NCBI GenBank assembly: GCA_965224785.1
Contig: OZ245062.1
Span: forward strand, 1,922,001 to 1,986,000
Direction of reading: 5' to 3'
DNA length: 64,000 nucleotides
From: JALSNL01 sp036479585
GTDB taxonomy: Bacteria; Bacteroidota; Ignavibacteria; Ignavibacteriales; Melioribacteraceae
The stretch's first letter is position 1, and the number at the start of each line of letters is the position of its first letter. Position numbers and translations under genes: made by a program. This document shows positions 44,112-53,197 of this stretch, one piece after another. Under the pieces are notes generated by a model that made no database searches, had not been told where the DNA came from, and saw only the letters and a program-made list of their open reading frames with translations.

Positions 44112-46898
44112 TTATAAAACTATCTCAATAGTAATAATCTTTTTATGTCCAAACTTAACATTAACGGAGTTACCTTTTACTTGCAACTGTTCCCTTCTTT
44201 CTTCATTCATATTTGTAATCCAAGCTTCTTTAACATCTTTGAAAGTTTTTATTGTTCCTTCTACTTCCTTTTCTGTTGGATTAAATAATCTTAGAACTAA
44301 TGAATCACTCTTCTCAGCTCTTTTCAGAGTGCTTAAAGAAATTTCTTTTGGCTCAACAGAAACAAAACTCATTTCTTTTGGAAGTTCTCCTCCACCTTTG
44401 CCAGACTGAGACATTTCAATTGGGAGGTTAAATCTTTCAACTTCTCTATACACATTGCCTTGCTCCCAGTTTCCTGCGTGTGGCATAATTGCATATTTCC
44501 ATTCATTAATTCCAAGCGATTGAGCTAACTTCATCCAAGGATAAACATCCCATTGATCAATAACCGGAGACTGTGTTGCAGTAAATCCACGGAAAAGTGT
44601 TAAGGCTAAAGTCCTTTCATCGTCCCGTATAGCTTCGTATTCTCTTATTCCATCATTGAAAATTGCAAGTCCATTTTCTCCATCGCTCATATCTACAAAG
44701 CGATGCATTGGTAATTGTGGAGTTGGTTTACCATAATAAGGACTTGTTTCTTTTGGAATTATATCTCTATCAACTACATCATAAGAAGCTTCTGAAGATG
44801 AAACTTTAACATTTAGATTTGTTGGGAACATTGCTCTAACTCTATGCTGTTCAGCCTTGTTATCTATTATTGTATGCACTTCAACAAAAGGTTGATTCTT
44901 ACGTAAAGTGTATGTCGTTTCAATTATCATTTTTATAGTTTCTTTACTTCTTCTGTACTCACCTTCTTTTCCTTCTAGCCCAATAGGCACAGTCAATTCA
45001 TTAGTTATATGAAACTTAGTTAACAACTCACTTGATTCAATATGCTTGATAACCGCTTCTGCATTGAGTGTTGTGAACGTTTGATTCTCTTCTGGGAAAG
45101 AATGTATCCAAGGATTTCCAGCTTCTCCGGTTTCTTCATAGTAGTTCTGATTTTTGAATTCTTGTTTGGTTGTTTTATCAAGAATGTTCAAACTTCCATC
45201 TTTGTTTATAATAGCTTTGACAAATCCATTTTCTAAAATTGCTTCTGTAGCTTCTTTATTAACTTCAACAGAAATTGAATTTATATTTTCAGTCTCTCTT
45301 TTAAGATGATAAGTTTTATATCCGAATGCTGGAATGTCTGTAAACTCAGCACTTAGTTGAACACGTTGAGAACGAAGTTGTAATGAAATATCTTGGAGAT
45401 TTCTAACTAATGTGCCGAATGATTCTCTGCTGACTTCAGTAAAAGATATTGCATTGTTTTTAGTATCTCTAATAGAGTAGCCTTTATATTCTGATTTGTC
45501 AGGCAAATCAACCGAGAATGTAACAACTTCAGTTCTTGCAAAAGGAGATGGATTAAAAACTGTAATTGCAGCTTCATTAATATTAATATCATTATTATTT
45601 ATTTGCTTTACAATTGCTGACAAACTTCTACGCAATACTCCAAGAGAAAGAATTTCATTTTGATCAAATCTATACATCATATCCTTTTCCATTTGATCAA
45701 CACCTGCTCCGCAAATATTATCGTGCGGATGATTTTGGAGTAAATATTTCCAACTCTTATCAAGTACCGATTTCATATACTCGCCACCAGCTAACCAGCC
45801 AAGTGTTGAAAAAGGTTCTGCATATCTTTGTAGTGCAACTTCACCTTGAGCATTTCTTCTTTTAATTTTTGTTCTGCTCGAAATTATATCACCCATTAAG
45901 TGAACCCACTTTCCTACTGCACTAGGATTTCGGTTTTCTCCATAAAGAACTTCCGGATCTTTAATTTCTTTTTTCATTTCATTCATGAAATTTTCAATCG
46001 AACCTAAAAACAATTCGTGTCCCAATTCTTTTGCAACTTTGTTTGATTCTTCAACTAATAAAGATTCTTGAAGATCAGGAGAAGAACAATCAAACCCTTG
46101 CATACAAGCAATGTGCGAAGTTGAGAAATGTTCACTTTCATCATCAATAAGTTTTTTTACTTGATTTGGAAGCACACTCATATCTAATTTTTCTTGTTGA
46201 ACATCCAAAGGATAATAATGAGAGTGTGGATGATTTTCATTGTTCAATCTAAAAGGTAAAGTTCCTCTATCCCAATCATACCACCACTCATCACGTCCCA
46301 TGCCAAATTTTGCCATTCGATAAACATAGAAATAATAACTAAACCTGGACAATGCTCCGAAGCGGCAACCAAGAACTCGTGAACCATCCGGACCTTCTAA
46401 AACAAACTCAGCTTTCTTAGTATTAACACCTCTGTAAAAAATTATTGTATCAATATCAAAACCATTATATATTTGTGGCATCTGTGATGTTTGACCATAA
46501 GAGAAAGGAGTGTAACCAATCTTACTAACCTTACCTAACTTTTCTGCTTGTGTATGACCAAGCACTAAGTTTCTTACAAGTGATTCTCCATTTACAATAT
46601 ATTCTTCAGGCAAGTTATACCAAGGTCCAACAATAAGTTTTTCTTCTTTCACAAACTTTTTTATTAGCTCTTCTTTTTCAGGTCTAAACTCCAAATAATC
46701 TTCAACTGCAATTGTTTGAGAGTCTAATAAAAAAGAATGGAATTTTGGATCGTTCTCAAGCAGATCCAACAAGTTATCCATAAATTCTATTAAGAGTAAA
46801 CGTGTTTCATTAAATGGATAAACCCAAGCCCTATCCCAATGAGTGTTTGAGATTATATGAACTTTTTTTCCTTTACCTTTATTTGTACTGTCTGACAT
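44112..46898 (-). CDS. GH38-family protein (alpha-mannosidase-like) lacking the expected nucleophile Asp
   Basis: 928 residues, no signal peptide. The GH38 order of domains is visible: VHIISNTHWDRAW (His20, Asp22, zinc ligands), LIVGPWYNLPEEYIVNGESL, KIGYTPFSYGQTSQMPQIYNG, HPHDNICGAGVDQ (His392, zinc ligand) and the long beta-rich C-terminus with SYDVVDRDIIP and MHRFVDMSDGENGLAIF. In MngB-type enzymes the third motif contains P-D-S-F-G with the Asp nucleophile; here it reads P-F-S-Y-G with Phe132. AGGAGAA precedes the ATG. The neighbouring 941-residue paralogue has the same change. It may hydrolyse mannosides by another residue or serve another reaction; the cell location is cytoplasmic. Confidence 0.88.
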   Translation of the reverse strand: MSDSTNKGKGKKVHIISNTHWDRAWVYPFNETRLLLIEFMDNLLDLLENDPKFHSFLLDSQTIAVEDYLEFRPEKEELIKKFVKEEKLIVGPWYNLPEEYIVNGESLVRNLVLGHTQAEKLGKVSKIGYTPFSYGQTSQMPQIYNGFDIDTIIFYRGVNTKKAEFVLEGPDGSRVLGCRFGALSRFSYYFYVYRMAKFGMGRDEWWYDWDRGTLPFRLNNENHPHSHYYPLDVQQEKLDMSVLPNQVKKLIDDESEHFSTSHIACMQGFDCSSPDLQESLLVEESNKVAKELGHELFLGSIENFMNEMKKEIKDPEVLYGENRNPSAVGKWVHLMGDIISSRTKIKRRNAQGEVALQRYAEPFSTLGWLAGGEYMKSVLDKSWKYLLQNHPHDNICGAGVDQMEKDMMYRFDQNEILSLGVLRRSLSAIVKQINNNDININEAAITVFNPSPFARTEVVTFSVDLPDKSEYKGYSIRDTKNNAISFTEVSRESFGTLVRNLQDISLQLRSQRVQLSAEFTDIPAFGYKTYHLKRETENINSISVEVNKEATEAILENGFVKAIINKDGSLNILDKTTKQEFKNQNYYEETGEAGNPWIHSFPEENQTFTTLNAEAVIKHIESSELLTKFHITNELTVPIGLEGKEGEYRRSKETIKMIIETTYTLRKNQPFVEVHTIIDNKAEQHRVRAMFPTNLNVKVSSSEASYDVVDRDIIPKETSPYYGKPTPQLPMHRFVDMSDGENGLAIFNDGIREYEAIRDDERTLALTLFRGFTATQSPVIDQWDVYPWMKLAQSLGINEWKYAIMPHAGNWEQGNVYREVERFNLPIEMSQSGKGGGELPKEMSFVSVEPKEISLSTLKRAEKSDSLVLRLFNPTEKEVEGTIKTFKDVKEAWITNMNEERREQLQVKGNSVNVKFGHKKIITIEIVL

Positions 46899-46921
46899 AT
46901 ATTTTTCTCCTAATAATATTT

Positions 46922-49747
46922 TTATTTAAATTTTATTTTTATAGTAATGATTTTTTTTGCTTTTGCTTCAATGAATATTTTATTTCTATTTGTCTTTAGT
47001 TTTCCAACTTTTAGTTTTTCTTCATTTAGATTTACTAAGATAGCTTCTGATGGTATTTTAAATAATTTCAATTCACCTTTTATTTTTCTTTTTGTTGGGT
47101 TATAAATTCTGACAACAACATCATCAGAGTCTTCTGCCTTCTTAATAGTTGAAAGCATTAAACCTTTTCCTTTCAATTCAACAAAACTAAATGCTTTTGG
47201 TAAATTTCCTTTATGTGGTCCGGCTTGAGCAATATCAATAGGAACATTAAAACAATCTGCTTCATGCATCACTTCGCCCTTATCCCAATTGCCTTTATGC
47301 GGATAAACAAAATAATTAAACTCGTGTTCACCAAGTGATTGCGAGCCTTTCATTTGTGGATGTCGTTCCCACTTCCAAGCAACTGTAGCAAGTGATATTT
47401 CAAAAGAACGAAGAAGAGTTATTCCAATAGTTCTACTTTTATTATCAGTTACCTCATACTCACGTAGTCCGTCATTGATAATAGCAAGACCAACTTTACC
47501 ATCACTAACATCAACAAATCTTTGATGTGGATGTGTTGGATTCCAAGTATTAGCCCAAGGACTATTTTTGTCTCTATCAATTTCTCGCTCAATAACATCA
47601 AATGGTTCTTCTGCATAAGAATATTCTGAATTTATAAAAGTTGGGAACATTACTCTTAATCTATGGTCTTCACAATTGTTAAAAAAAGTAGTCTTAACAG
47701 ATATACCTTTGGAATTTTTTGTAAGAGTAAACTCCGAACGAATTGACATTGCCCTTGTTTCTATTGACCTTCCGGCATCATCACCATCTGCATCAAGTCG
47801 TCTAACATAATCTCCATAACCAACATCTTTTCTAATAGGAATTTCCATTGTGTATGTTACAGCATAACGAGCTAACTCAGAACCATCTTGAATCAATTCA
47901 ATATTTGGAGTAGAATCTAAGGTTGTAATTATTCTATCATTAGCTGGCGGTATATGTCGCCAAGCGTGTCCAACTTCACCGTTATCTGCTAAATAATGCA
48001 ATCCTTTAGAAATACGATTTGTAGATTTGTCAATGATATCAAGCGTTCCATTATTATTTAGTGTAACAGAAATAAAATCATTTTCCATTTTATTCTGATC
48101 TGTGACTAACGATTTATAATCCCAGAGAAATTCTTCAACTGGTTTAATCACTAATGTTTTATAACCGAGTGCTGGAATTTTATCTAAATGTAAATGAGAG
48201 TGAACACGAAGTGATGGCATCTCCATTGTTGCATCACCAAGATGACGAACAATAGCTGCGTGTTCATAACGAGATGATTCTTGAAATGGAATTTCTTTCC
48301 CAGTAACTCCATCAACAATTTTATAGTTTTTATAGCCGCTGACTAAAGGAAGATCAAAAACTGTTGTTACAACTTCACTTCTTTCATAAGGTGTAGGATT
48401 ATAAACGGTCAAGGCAATTTCATTTTCTGCGAGATCTGAATTATCAATTCTAATTTGTATTGCTTGTAACGATCGATTAATTATTCCGTTAGAAATATTT
48501 ATACTCTGATCAAGTCTATGCTGAACATCCTTTTCAATTTGATCAAGCCCAGTTCCAGAGATACTATCGTGTGGATGTGATTGTAATAAATATCTCCAAG
48601 ATAAATCCAAATAACTTTTAGGATATTCTTGACCTAACAGAAATGCAATAGTAGAAAATGGTTCAGCTTTTCTTTGTAGAGCTTGTTCAGCCAAAGTATT
48701 TTTTCTCTTCATATTGGTTCTTGTAGAAGTTACATCTCCATAAAGATGCTTCCTCGTACCCAATTGGCGGGGTGTTCGGCGTTCCCCTTTTAATACAGTT
48801 AACTTTTTCCAGTCAACCGATTTTTTTAGATCGTCAATAAACTCAGGCAAACTACTGTGAAATATTTCATCATTATTTTCTAAATATCTTGCAGCTTCTT
48901 GCATCGTTTTCATTTCAAGAACATCCGGTTGAGTGCTATCCATACCTTGCATACAAGCAATATTATTTGTTGTGCTATGTTCAAGTTCAATTTCTTTTAG
49001 ATTTACCATAGACTTTTTAACAGCTTCAGTATCTAACTTTTTAATTGGATCAAGTAAAATATGATGTCCAACGTGTTTGCCATTAGTGGCTAAGTGAAAC
49101 GGTAATCCTTTTTCATTCCATTTGTAATCTCGCTCCAAAATTTCTTTACCATAAACTGATGGACGAAAAACAGTAAAAAAGAAATTGTACCTTGCATTAG
49201 AACCCATACGAGAAGCAAGAACTTGAGTTCCATCAGCACCTTCTAAAATAAATTCTGCAGGCACTTCGCCAGAATTTACTCCGTGATAAAAAAGAATTGT
49301 ATCTATATCAAAGCCCATATATATCTGAGCCATCTGAGAAGCTTGTCCATAAGAAAACGGAGAATACCCTACCTTCATTGGGTCGCCATACTTTGCGGTC
49401 ATTCTATGTCCAACCAATAAATTTCTTACAAGTGATTCTCCATTTACCAAATGCTCTTCTGGCAATGTGTACCAAGGTCCAACTTGTAAGCGACCTTCCT
49501 TAATTACTTTAGTAACTTCTTTTCTTTTCTCCGGTCGTATTTCTAAATAATCTTCAATTGGAATTATTTGTGCATCCAACAAATATGTTTTATACTCTGG
49601 ATACTTTTTGAATATGTCTAAAAGTTTATCCATAAATTCAACCAAAAACATTCTGGTCTCTTGAAAATCATATAACCATTCCCTATCCCAATGAGTGTTT
49701 GGGATAAAATGAAATTTTATTTTTTTGTTATTTTTTTTAGATTTCAT
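46922..49747 (-). CDS. GH38-family protein, tandem paralogue, also lacking the nucleophile Asp
   Basis: 941 residues, no signal peptide. FHFIPNTHWDREWLYDF (His19, Asp21), LQVGPWYTLPEEHLVNGESL, KVGYSPFSYGQASQMAQIYM, IACMQGMDSTQPD, SHPHDSISGTGLDQIEKD and the C-terminal sandwich (HQRFVDVSDGKVGLAIIND) parallel the 928-residue neighbour. Phe131 replaces the nucleophile Asp of the P-D-S-F-G motif. The two genes are 23 bases apart and appear to have arisen by tandem duplication. AAGGAC lies upstream of the start. Probably cytoplasmic processing of an imported mannoside or related glycoside, if catalytic. Confidence 0.88.
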   Translation of the reverse strand: MKSKKNNKKIKFHFIPNTHWDREWLYDFQETRMFLVEFMDKLLDIFKKYPEYKTYLLDAQIIPIEDYLEIRPEKRKEVTKVIKEGRLQVGPWYTLPEEHLVNGESLVRNLLVGHRMTAKYGDPMKVGYSPFSYGQASQMAQIYMGFDIDTILFYHGVNSGEVPAEFILEGADGTQVLASRMGSNARYNFFFTVFRPSVYGKEILERDYKWNEKGLPFHLATNGKHVGHHILLDPIKKLDTEAVKKSMVNLKEIELEHSTTNNIACMQGMDSTQPDVLEMKTMQEAARYLENNDEIFHSSLPEFIDDLKKSVDWKKLTVLKGERRTPRQLGTRKHLYGDVTSTRTNMKRKNTLAEQALQRKAEPFSTIAFLLGQEYPKSYLDLSWRYLLQSHPHDSISGTGLDQIEKDVQHRLDQSINISNGIINRSLQAIQIRIDNSDLAENEIALTVYNPTPYERSEVVTTVFDLPLVSGYKNYKIVDGVTGKEIPFQESSRYEHAAIVRHLGDATMEMPSLRVHSHLHLDKIPALGYKTLVIKPVEEFLWDYKSLVTDQNKMENDFISVTLNNNGTLDIIDKSTNRISKGLHYLADNGEVGHAWRHIPPANDRIITTLDSTPNIELIQDGSELARYAVTYTMEIPIRKDVGYGDYVRRLDADGDDAGRSIETRAMSIRSEFTLTKNSKGISVKTTFFNNCEDHRLRVMFPTFINSEYSYAEEPFDVIEREIDRDKNSPWANTWNPTHPHQRFVDVSDGKVGLAIINDGLREYEVTDNKSRTIGITLLRSFEISLATVAWKWERHPQMKGSQSLGEHEFNYFVYPHKGNWDKGEVMHEADCFNVPIDIAQAGPHKGNLPKAFSFVELKGKGLMLSTIKKAEDSDDVVVRIYNPTKRKIKGELKLFKIPSEAILVNLNEEKLKVGKLKTNRNKIFIEAKAKKIITIKIKFK

Positions 49748-49837
49748 AAATATTTTATGTCCTTATTATTAGAATAGTTGAGAACTAATTTAACTTAATA
49801 GAAATTACTTGTGGAGTTGAAACATAATTGTAATTAC

Positions 49838-49891
49838 GTCCCAAAAACTTTCGGGATTTTATTGAGCGTGGCAAACACTCCTCACAATGAC
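49838..49891. repeat. Decayed dispersed intergenic repeat (GTCATTGTGAGGAG type)
   Basis: Read on the minus strand it begins GTCATTGTGAGGAGTG (49876-49891) and ends with the small hairpin TCCCGAAAGTTTTTGGGA (49839-49856). This resembles the GTCATTGCGAGGAGC repeats seen between genes in many genomes. It is a single diverged copy within this window. Confidence 0.5.
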
Positions 49892-49935
49892 AGTAAAATT
49901 TATCGGAATTTCTTAAAATCAAATTCTTGAATAAC

Positions 49936-50859
49936 CTAAATATTATTCAACACCTTCAATGCTCCATCATCATCAAACCAAAATTTAGAAGCTTGGTCTA
50001 AACTATATTTTTCTTCTGTAGAAAGTGTTCGGGGATATCTGGTTAGTGGTTTAATTGGAACACCACGTTTACTTATTAAATATTTAACACCCATTGGATG
50101 TATTGAGCGTTGTGCCATTTCCATTCCGCATAGAATAGTATTTAATTCATCAGCTCGGGAATCATTATTTAATGCTGAATTATAAATCTCTACTTGTAAA
50201 TCTGGCAACCAATTTGCGGCAATATTCATAGAACCAGCTGCTCCCAACTTTATAGTCTCAAGCATTAAAGGCGTGTTCGCTTGCAGATATGAGAAAGGAG
50301 TATCTTTTGTTATTTCAATTATCGATTTCATTTTCTCAAGTTCACAGTTTGTTTCTTTGTAAGCAAAAAACCTACCGGACTTTGCCAAAATTTCAATCAA
50401 CCCTAATCCTAAATTATATGAACGTGGGACCGGACATTCATAAATACCAAGTTTAACATTTACTTTTTCTGCAATTGTTAAGTAGTACTTTTCCAATTCT
50501 TCATCGGTATTATGAAATGTTGGAACAGTAAGCATAACAACATCAACTCCGGCATCTGCAACTGTTTTAATAAAGCTTATATGCTCCTCTATATTGTCAC
50601 CAAAATTACCCGTTGCTACAATTGGGATTTTTCCATTAACTGTTTTTACTGCTTCCGTGACTAATAGTAGTCTCTCTTCATTTGTCAATTCACTCATTTC
50701 ACTTGATTGACAATTTGCATAGATACCGCCAATACCAAAGGTTAAATACCATTCTAATAATTGTTTATAGCCGTCAGTATCGATTGTTAAATCATCATTG
50801 TACGGTGTTATTAGTACAGGCCAAATTCCTTTATATAATTGTTTGTTTTCTTTTGTCAT
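49936..50859 (-). CDS. DHDPS/NAL-family class I aldolase or dehydratase
   Basis: 307 residues from ATG 50859, which has GGGGAAATAA before it. An upstream in-frame extension runs into the 50927-51004 repeat and is not protein-coding in my view. TIM barrel with GIWPVLITPYNDD, GIGGIYANCQSSEMS (normally G-S/T-T-G-E), Tyr140 in LGIYECPVP and the Schiff-base Lys168 in FFAYKETN. The altered loop CQSSE in place of TTGE points to a substrate other than pyruvate plus semialdehyde. Likely a 2-keto-3-deoxy sugar acid aldolase or dehydratase. It follows the AraB-like kinase gene. Confidence 0.87.
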   Translation of the reverse strand: MTKENKQLYKGIWPVLITPYNDDLTIDTDGYKQLLEWYLTFGIGGIYANCQSSEMSELTNEERLLLVTEAVKTVNGKIPIVATGNFGDNIEEHISFIKTVADAGVDVVMLTVPTFHNTDEELEKYYLTIAEKVNVKLGIYECPVPRSYNLGLGLIEILAKSGRFFAYKETNCELEKMKSIIEITKDTPFSYLQANTPLMLETIKLGAAGSMNIAANWLPDLQVEIYNSALNNDSRADELNTILCGMEMAQRSIHPMGVKYLISKRGVPIKPLTRYPRTLSTEEKYSLDQASKFWFDDDGALKVLNNI

Positions 50860-50926
50860 TATTTTATTTCCCCATTCATATATTATAATATTTTCATTGC
50901 CATTTAATAATACCAGACTTAAATAA

Positions 50927-51004
50927 TTTGTCATTTCCAGCTTGACTGGAAATCCAGAAGTATAATTGAATGGAGTCCCGATAAAAACATTCGGGAATGA
51001 CAAA
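50927..51004. repeat. 78-bp intergenic inverted-repeat element, second copy
   Basis: TTTGTCAT (50927-50934) and ATGACAAA (50997-51004) are the same terminal inverted repeats as at 44016-44094. TTTCCAG (50934-50940) pairs with CTGGAAA (50946-50952), and the right half CCCGATAAAAACATTCGGGA differs at only a couple of positions from the first copy. It fills most of the gap between the aldolase and kinase genes. Confidence 0.78.
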
Positions 51005-51026
51005 AGGTAAAGATTAATGACAACTT

Positions 51027-52712
51027 CTATTTTTTACTTTTCTTTATTTCCATTAGGTTTTTCATTACATCAAATAAATTTATAGTTTCTTCTTCCTTCC
51101 CAAAGCTATCGTGTAGTTTTGTATATAACTTATAAATTTCTGAATATGTTTTAACTGATTTAGGATTTGGGACATATTTCTTTTCTTTAACTCTACAAAC
51201 TCTTGATTGAATTTCTGGAATACTTTCAAATTGTTCTTGTTTTTCCATTCCCACAAAGCCTCCAACTATAGCTGCTCCCAACGCAACTGTTTGAGCACTC
51301 TCTGCAATTTCCATTGGTCTATTTAGAATATCTGCATAAATTTGCATCACCAAAGGATTCTTCTCAGCAATCCCTCCACAGTTAACTAACTTATCAATTT
51401 TAATTCCGTACTCTTCCATTCGTTCAATAATTTTTAAAGCTCCAAAAGCGGTTGCTTCGATTAATGCTCTATAAATTTCATAATCTTTTGTGTATAAAGT
51501 TTGTCCAAGTATTAACCCAGTTAAATTAAAATCTGCAAGAACATTTCTATTTCCATTATTCCAATCAAGTGCAAGCAAACCGGATTGACCAGGGTTAAGT
51601 TTCTCAGCTTTTTCTGTAAGAACATTATGATAATCTGCTTCCTTGTTTAGCACATTAGAAACAAACCAATTGAAAATATCTCCAACAGCAGACTGCCCAG
51701 CTTCAACACCAATAAAATTTGGCAAAACTGATTCGTCAACAACACCAGCTACACCTGGAATACTCTGAACTTTTTTGTCTTTATCCAAAACCATAATATC
51801 ACATGTTGAAGTTCCAATGATTTTGACAAGTACTCCATCTCCAACTCCAGAGCCAATCGCACCAATGTGGGCATCTAAAGCTCCTACTGCTATTGGTGTT
51901 CCAGCTTTAAGCCCAAACTTAGAAGACCATTCTTCTGATAAATATCCAGCTATTTCATTAACCGAAAAAGTTTGATTCAAATTCTTTTTAAGTATTGCCA
52001 TTTCGGGGGCAAGCTTATTTAGAAATTCTTCATCAGGGTATCCGCCCCACTCTTCGCTGTACATTGCTTTGTGTCCGGCAGAACAAATATTACGTTTAAC
52101 ATCTTTGATGTCCTTAATTCCGGCAAGAACAATTGGGATATAGTCGGAACACTCAAGCCAAGTATCTGCGGCATTGAATACTTTTTCATCAACATTATAA
52201 CAGCGTAATATTTTTGAGAAAAACCATTCGGAAGAATATGCTCCGCCACATTTTGCAATATACTCAGGTCTAATTTCTGTTGAAAGTTTTGTAATCTCTA
52301 TCGATTCTTCAATTGATGTATGATCTTTCCATAACCAAGCTTGAGCATTTAGATTATTCTTGAATTCATCTTTGAATGCAAGTGGCTGCATATTTTTGTC
52401 AACCGGAAGTGGAGTTGAGCCAGTAGTATCAACCCCAATACCAACTACGCTATTTATATCATATCCATCTGAGATAGCTTTATCTACTGCAGCCTTAACA
52501 GCTATTTCCATACTTTCTAAATAGTCACCAGGTGATTGTCTTGCAAGTTGTGGATTACTATCATCAAGTAGAATACCATTTTTACCACTTTTAAAATTAG
52601 AAACTGAAGTAGAAATTTCTTCTCCAGTAATTAAATCTAAAATTAATGCTCTAACTGAATTAGTTCCAAAATCTATCCCTAATCCATAAGTATTTTTTGT
52701 TTTGTTATTCAT
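51027..52712 (-). CDS. araB: Ribulokinase-like FGGY carbohydrate kinase (AraB type)
   Basis: 561 residues, the length of AraB. GLGIDFGTNSVRALILD (phosphate 1 motif), VGIGVDTTGSTPLPVD, LNAQAWLWKDHTS, ECSDYIPIVLAG, GALDAHIGAIGSGVGDGVLV, IIGTSTCDIMV (the FGGY-family ATP loop of ribulokinases) and LVNCGGIAEKNPLVMQIYADI are all present. It should phosphorylate L-ribulose or a related ketose (ribitol or L-ribulose-like). No araA or araD is in the window, so the ketose may come from another route. Start ATG 52712 follows the small membrane-protein gene directly. Gene symbol given on family resemblance; the natural substrate is not proven. Confidence 0.87.
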   Translation of the reverse strand: MNNKTKNTYGLGIDFGTNSVRALILDLITGEEISTSVSNFKSGKNGILLDDSNPQLARQSPGDYLESMEIAVKAAVDKAISDGYDINSVVGIGVDTTGSTPLPVDKNMQPLAFKDEFKNNLNAQAWLWKDHTSIEESIEITKLSTEIRPEYIAKCGGAYSSEWFFSKILRCYNVDEKVFNAADTWLECSDYIPIVLAGIKDIKDVKRNICSAGHKAMYSEEWGGYPDEEFLNKLAPEMAILKKNLNQTFSVNEIAGYLSEEWSSKFGLKAGTPIAVGALDAHIGAIGSGVGDGVLVKIIGTSTCDIMVLDKDKKVQSIPGVAGVVDESVLPNFIGVEAGQSAVGDIFNWFVSNVLNKEADYHNVLTEKAEKLNPGQSGLLALDWNNGNRNVLADFNLTGLILGQTLYTKDYEIYRALIEATAFGALKIIERMEEYGIKIDKLVNCGGIAEKNPLVMQIYADILNRPMEIAESAQTVALGAAIVGGFVGMEKQEQFESIPEIQSRVCRVKEKKYVPNPKSVKTYSEIYKLYTKLHDSFGKEEETINLFDVMKNLMEIKKSKK

Positions 52713-52714
52713 TA

Positions 52715-52951
52715 TTAGTCTGTAAGATTTATTTTTTTAATAGTAGACTTGGATACTAATACCATTCCAGTACCAATCAAAGACAAAACAATTCCCGCAA
52801 CAAGATTCGTCATTTGTCCGATAAATGTAGTTGTAAAGAATGTTGCAATAATAATTATACATCCGAAAAAAAGAACGAATAAACCGAGAGCATTATTTAT
52901 TTCTGCACTTTTTATTTTTTCTAATTTTTCCGCTTTCTTAATAGCTTCCAT
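52715..52951 (-). CDS. Small two-helix membrane protein next to an SSS symporter
   Basis: 78 residues. A charged, helical N-terminus (EAIKKAEKLEKIKSAEINN) is followed by two hydrophobic helices (LFVLFFGCIIIIATFF and LVAGIVLSLIGTGMVLV). GAGGGAAAT precedes the ATG. It sits between the 69-residue membrane protein and the AraB-like kinase genes. No family is known to me; by context it may assist or regulate the neighbouring symporter. Confidence 0.7.
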   Translation of the reverse strand: MEAIKKAEKLEKIKSAEINNALGLFVLFFGCIIIIATFFTTTFIGQMTNLVAGIVLSLIGTGMVLVSKSTIKKINLTD

Positions 52952-52972
52952 ATTTCCCTCAACTAAAAAACA

Positions 52973-53182
52973 TTAAAAAATATAATAGACAAATGATATA
53001 AACACTAACAAACCAATTGCCCATATTTTAAGATTGTGATACCATCTAATTTTTTCCAATCCTTCATAAATAAAATCTTTGGGGATTAGTAATACCAACA
53101 CACCTATTAGCATAAATAAAATTAGAAAAATCCATTTTGCATACTCAACTGGAACATCTGCCAACCAATCAAAATTTAACAT
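52973..53182 (-). CDS. Small two-helix membrane protein, likely symporter partner
   Basis: 69 residues with two transmembrane helices (WIFLILFMLIGVLVLLI and IWAIGLLVFISFVYYIF) joined by a short basic loop PKDFIYEGLEKIRWYHNLK. AGGAGTAG precedes ATG 53182. It directly follows the symporter gene (15 bases) and precedes another small membrane-protein gene. Similar short proteins with IPKxxIxEG occur beside SSS carriers in related bacteria, in my recollection. Role as accessory subunit is inference. Confidence 0.72.
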   Translation of the reverse strand: MLNFDWLADVPVEYAKWIFLILFMLIGVLVLLIPKDFIYEGLEKIRWYHNLKIWAIGLLVFISFVYYIF

Positions 53183-53197
53183 AATTACTACTCCTAT

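Noticed and set aside
50860..51003. An upstream extension of the DHDPS-family frame to 51003 (48 extra residues)
   Set aside because: The extra part is encoded by the intergenic inverted-repeat element, and a good ribosome site precedes ATG 50859.
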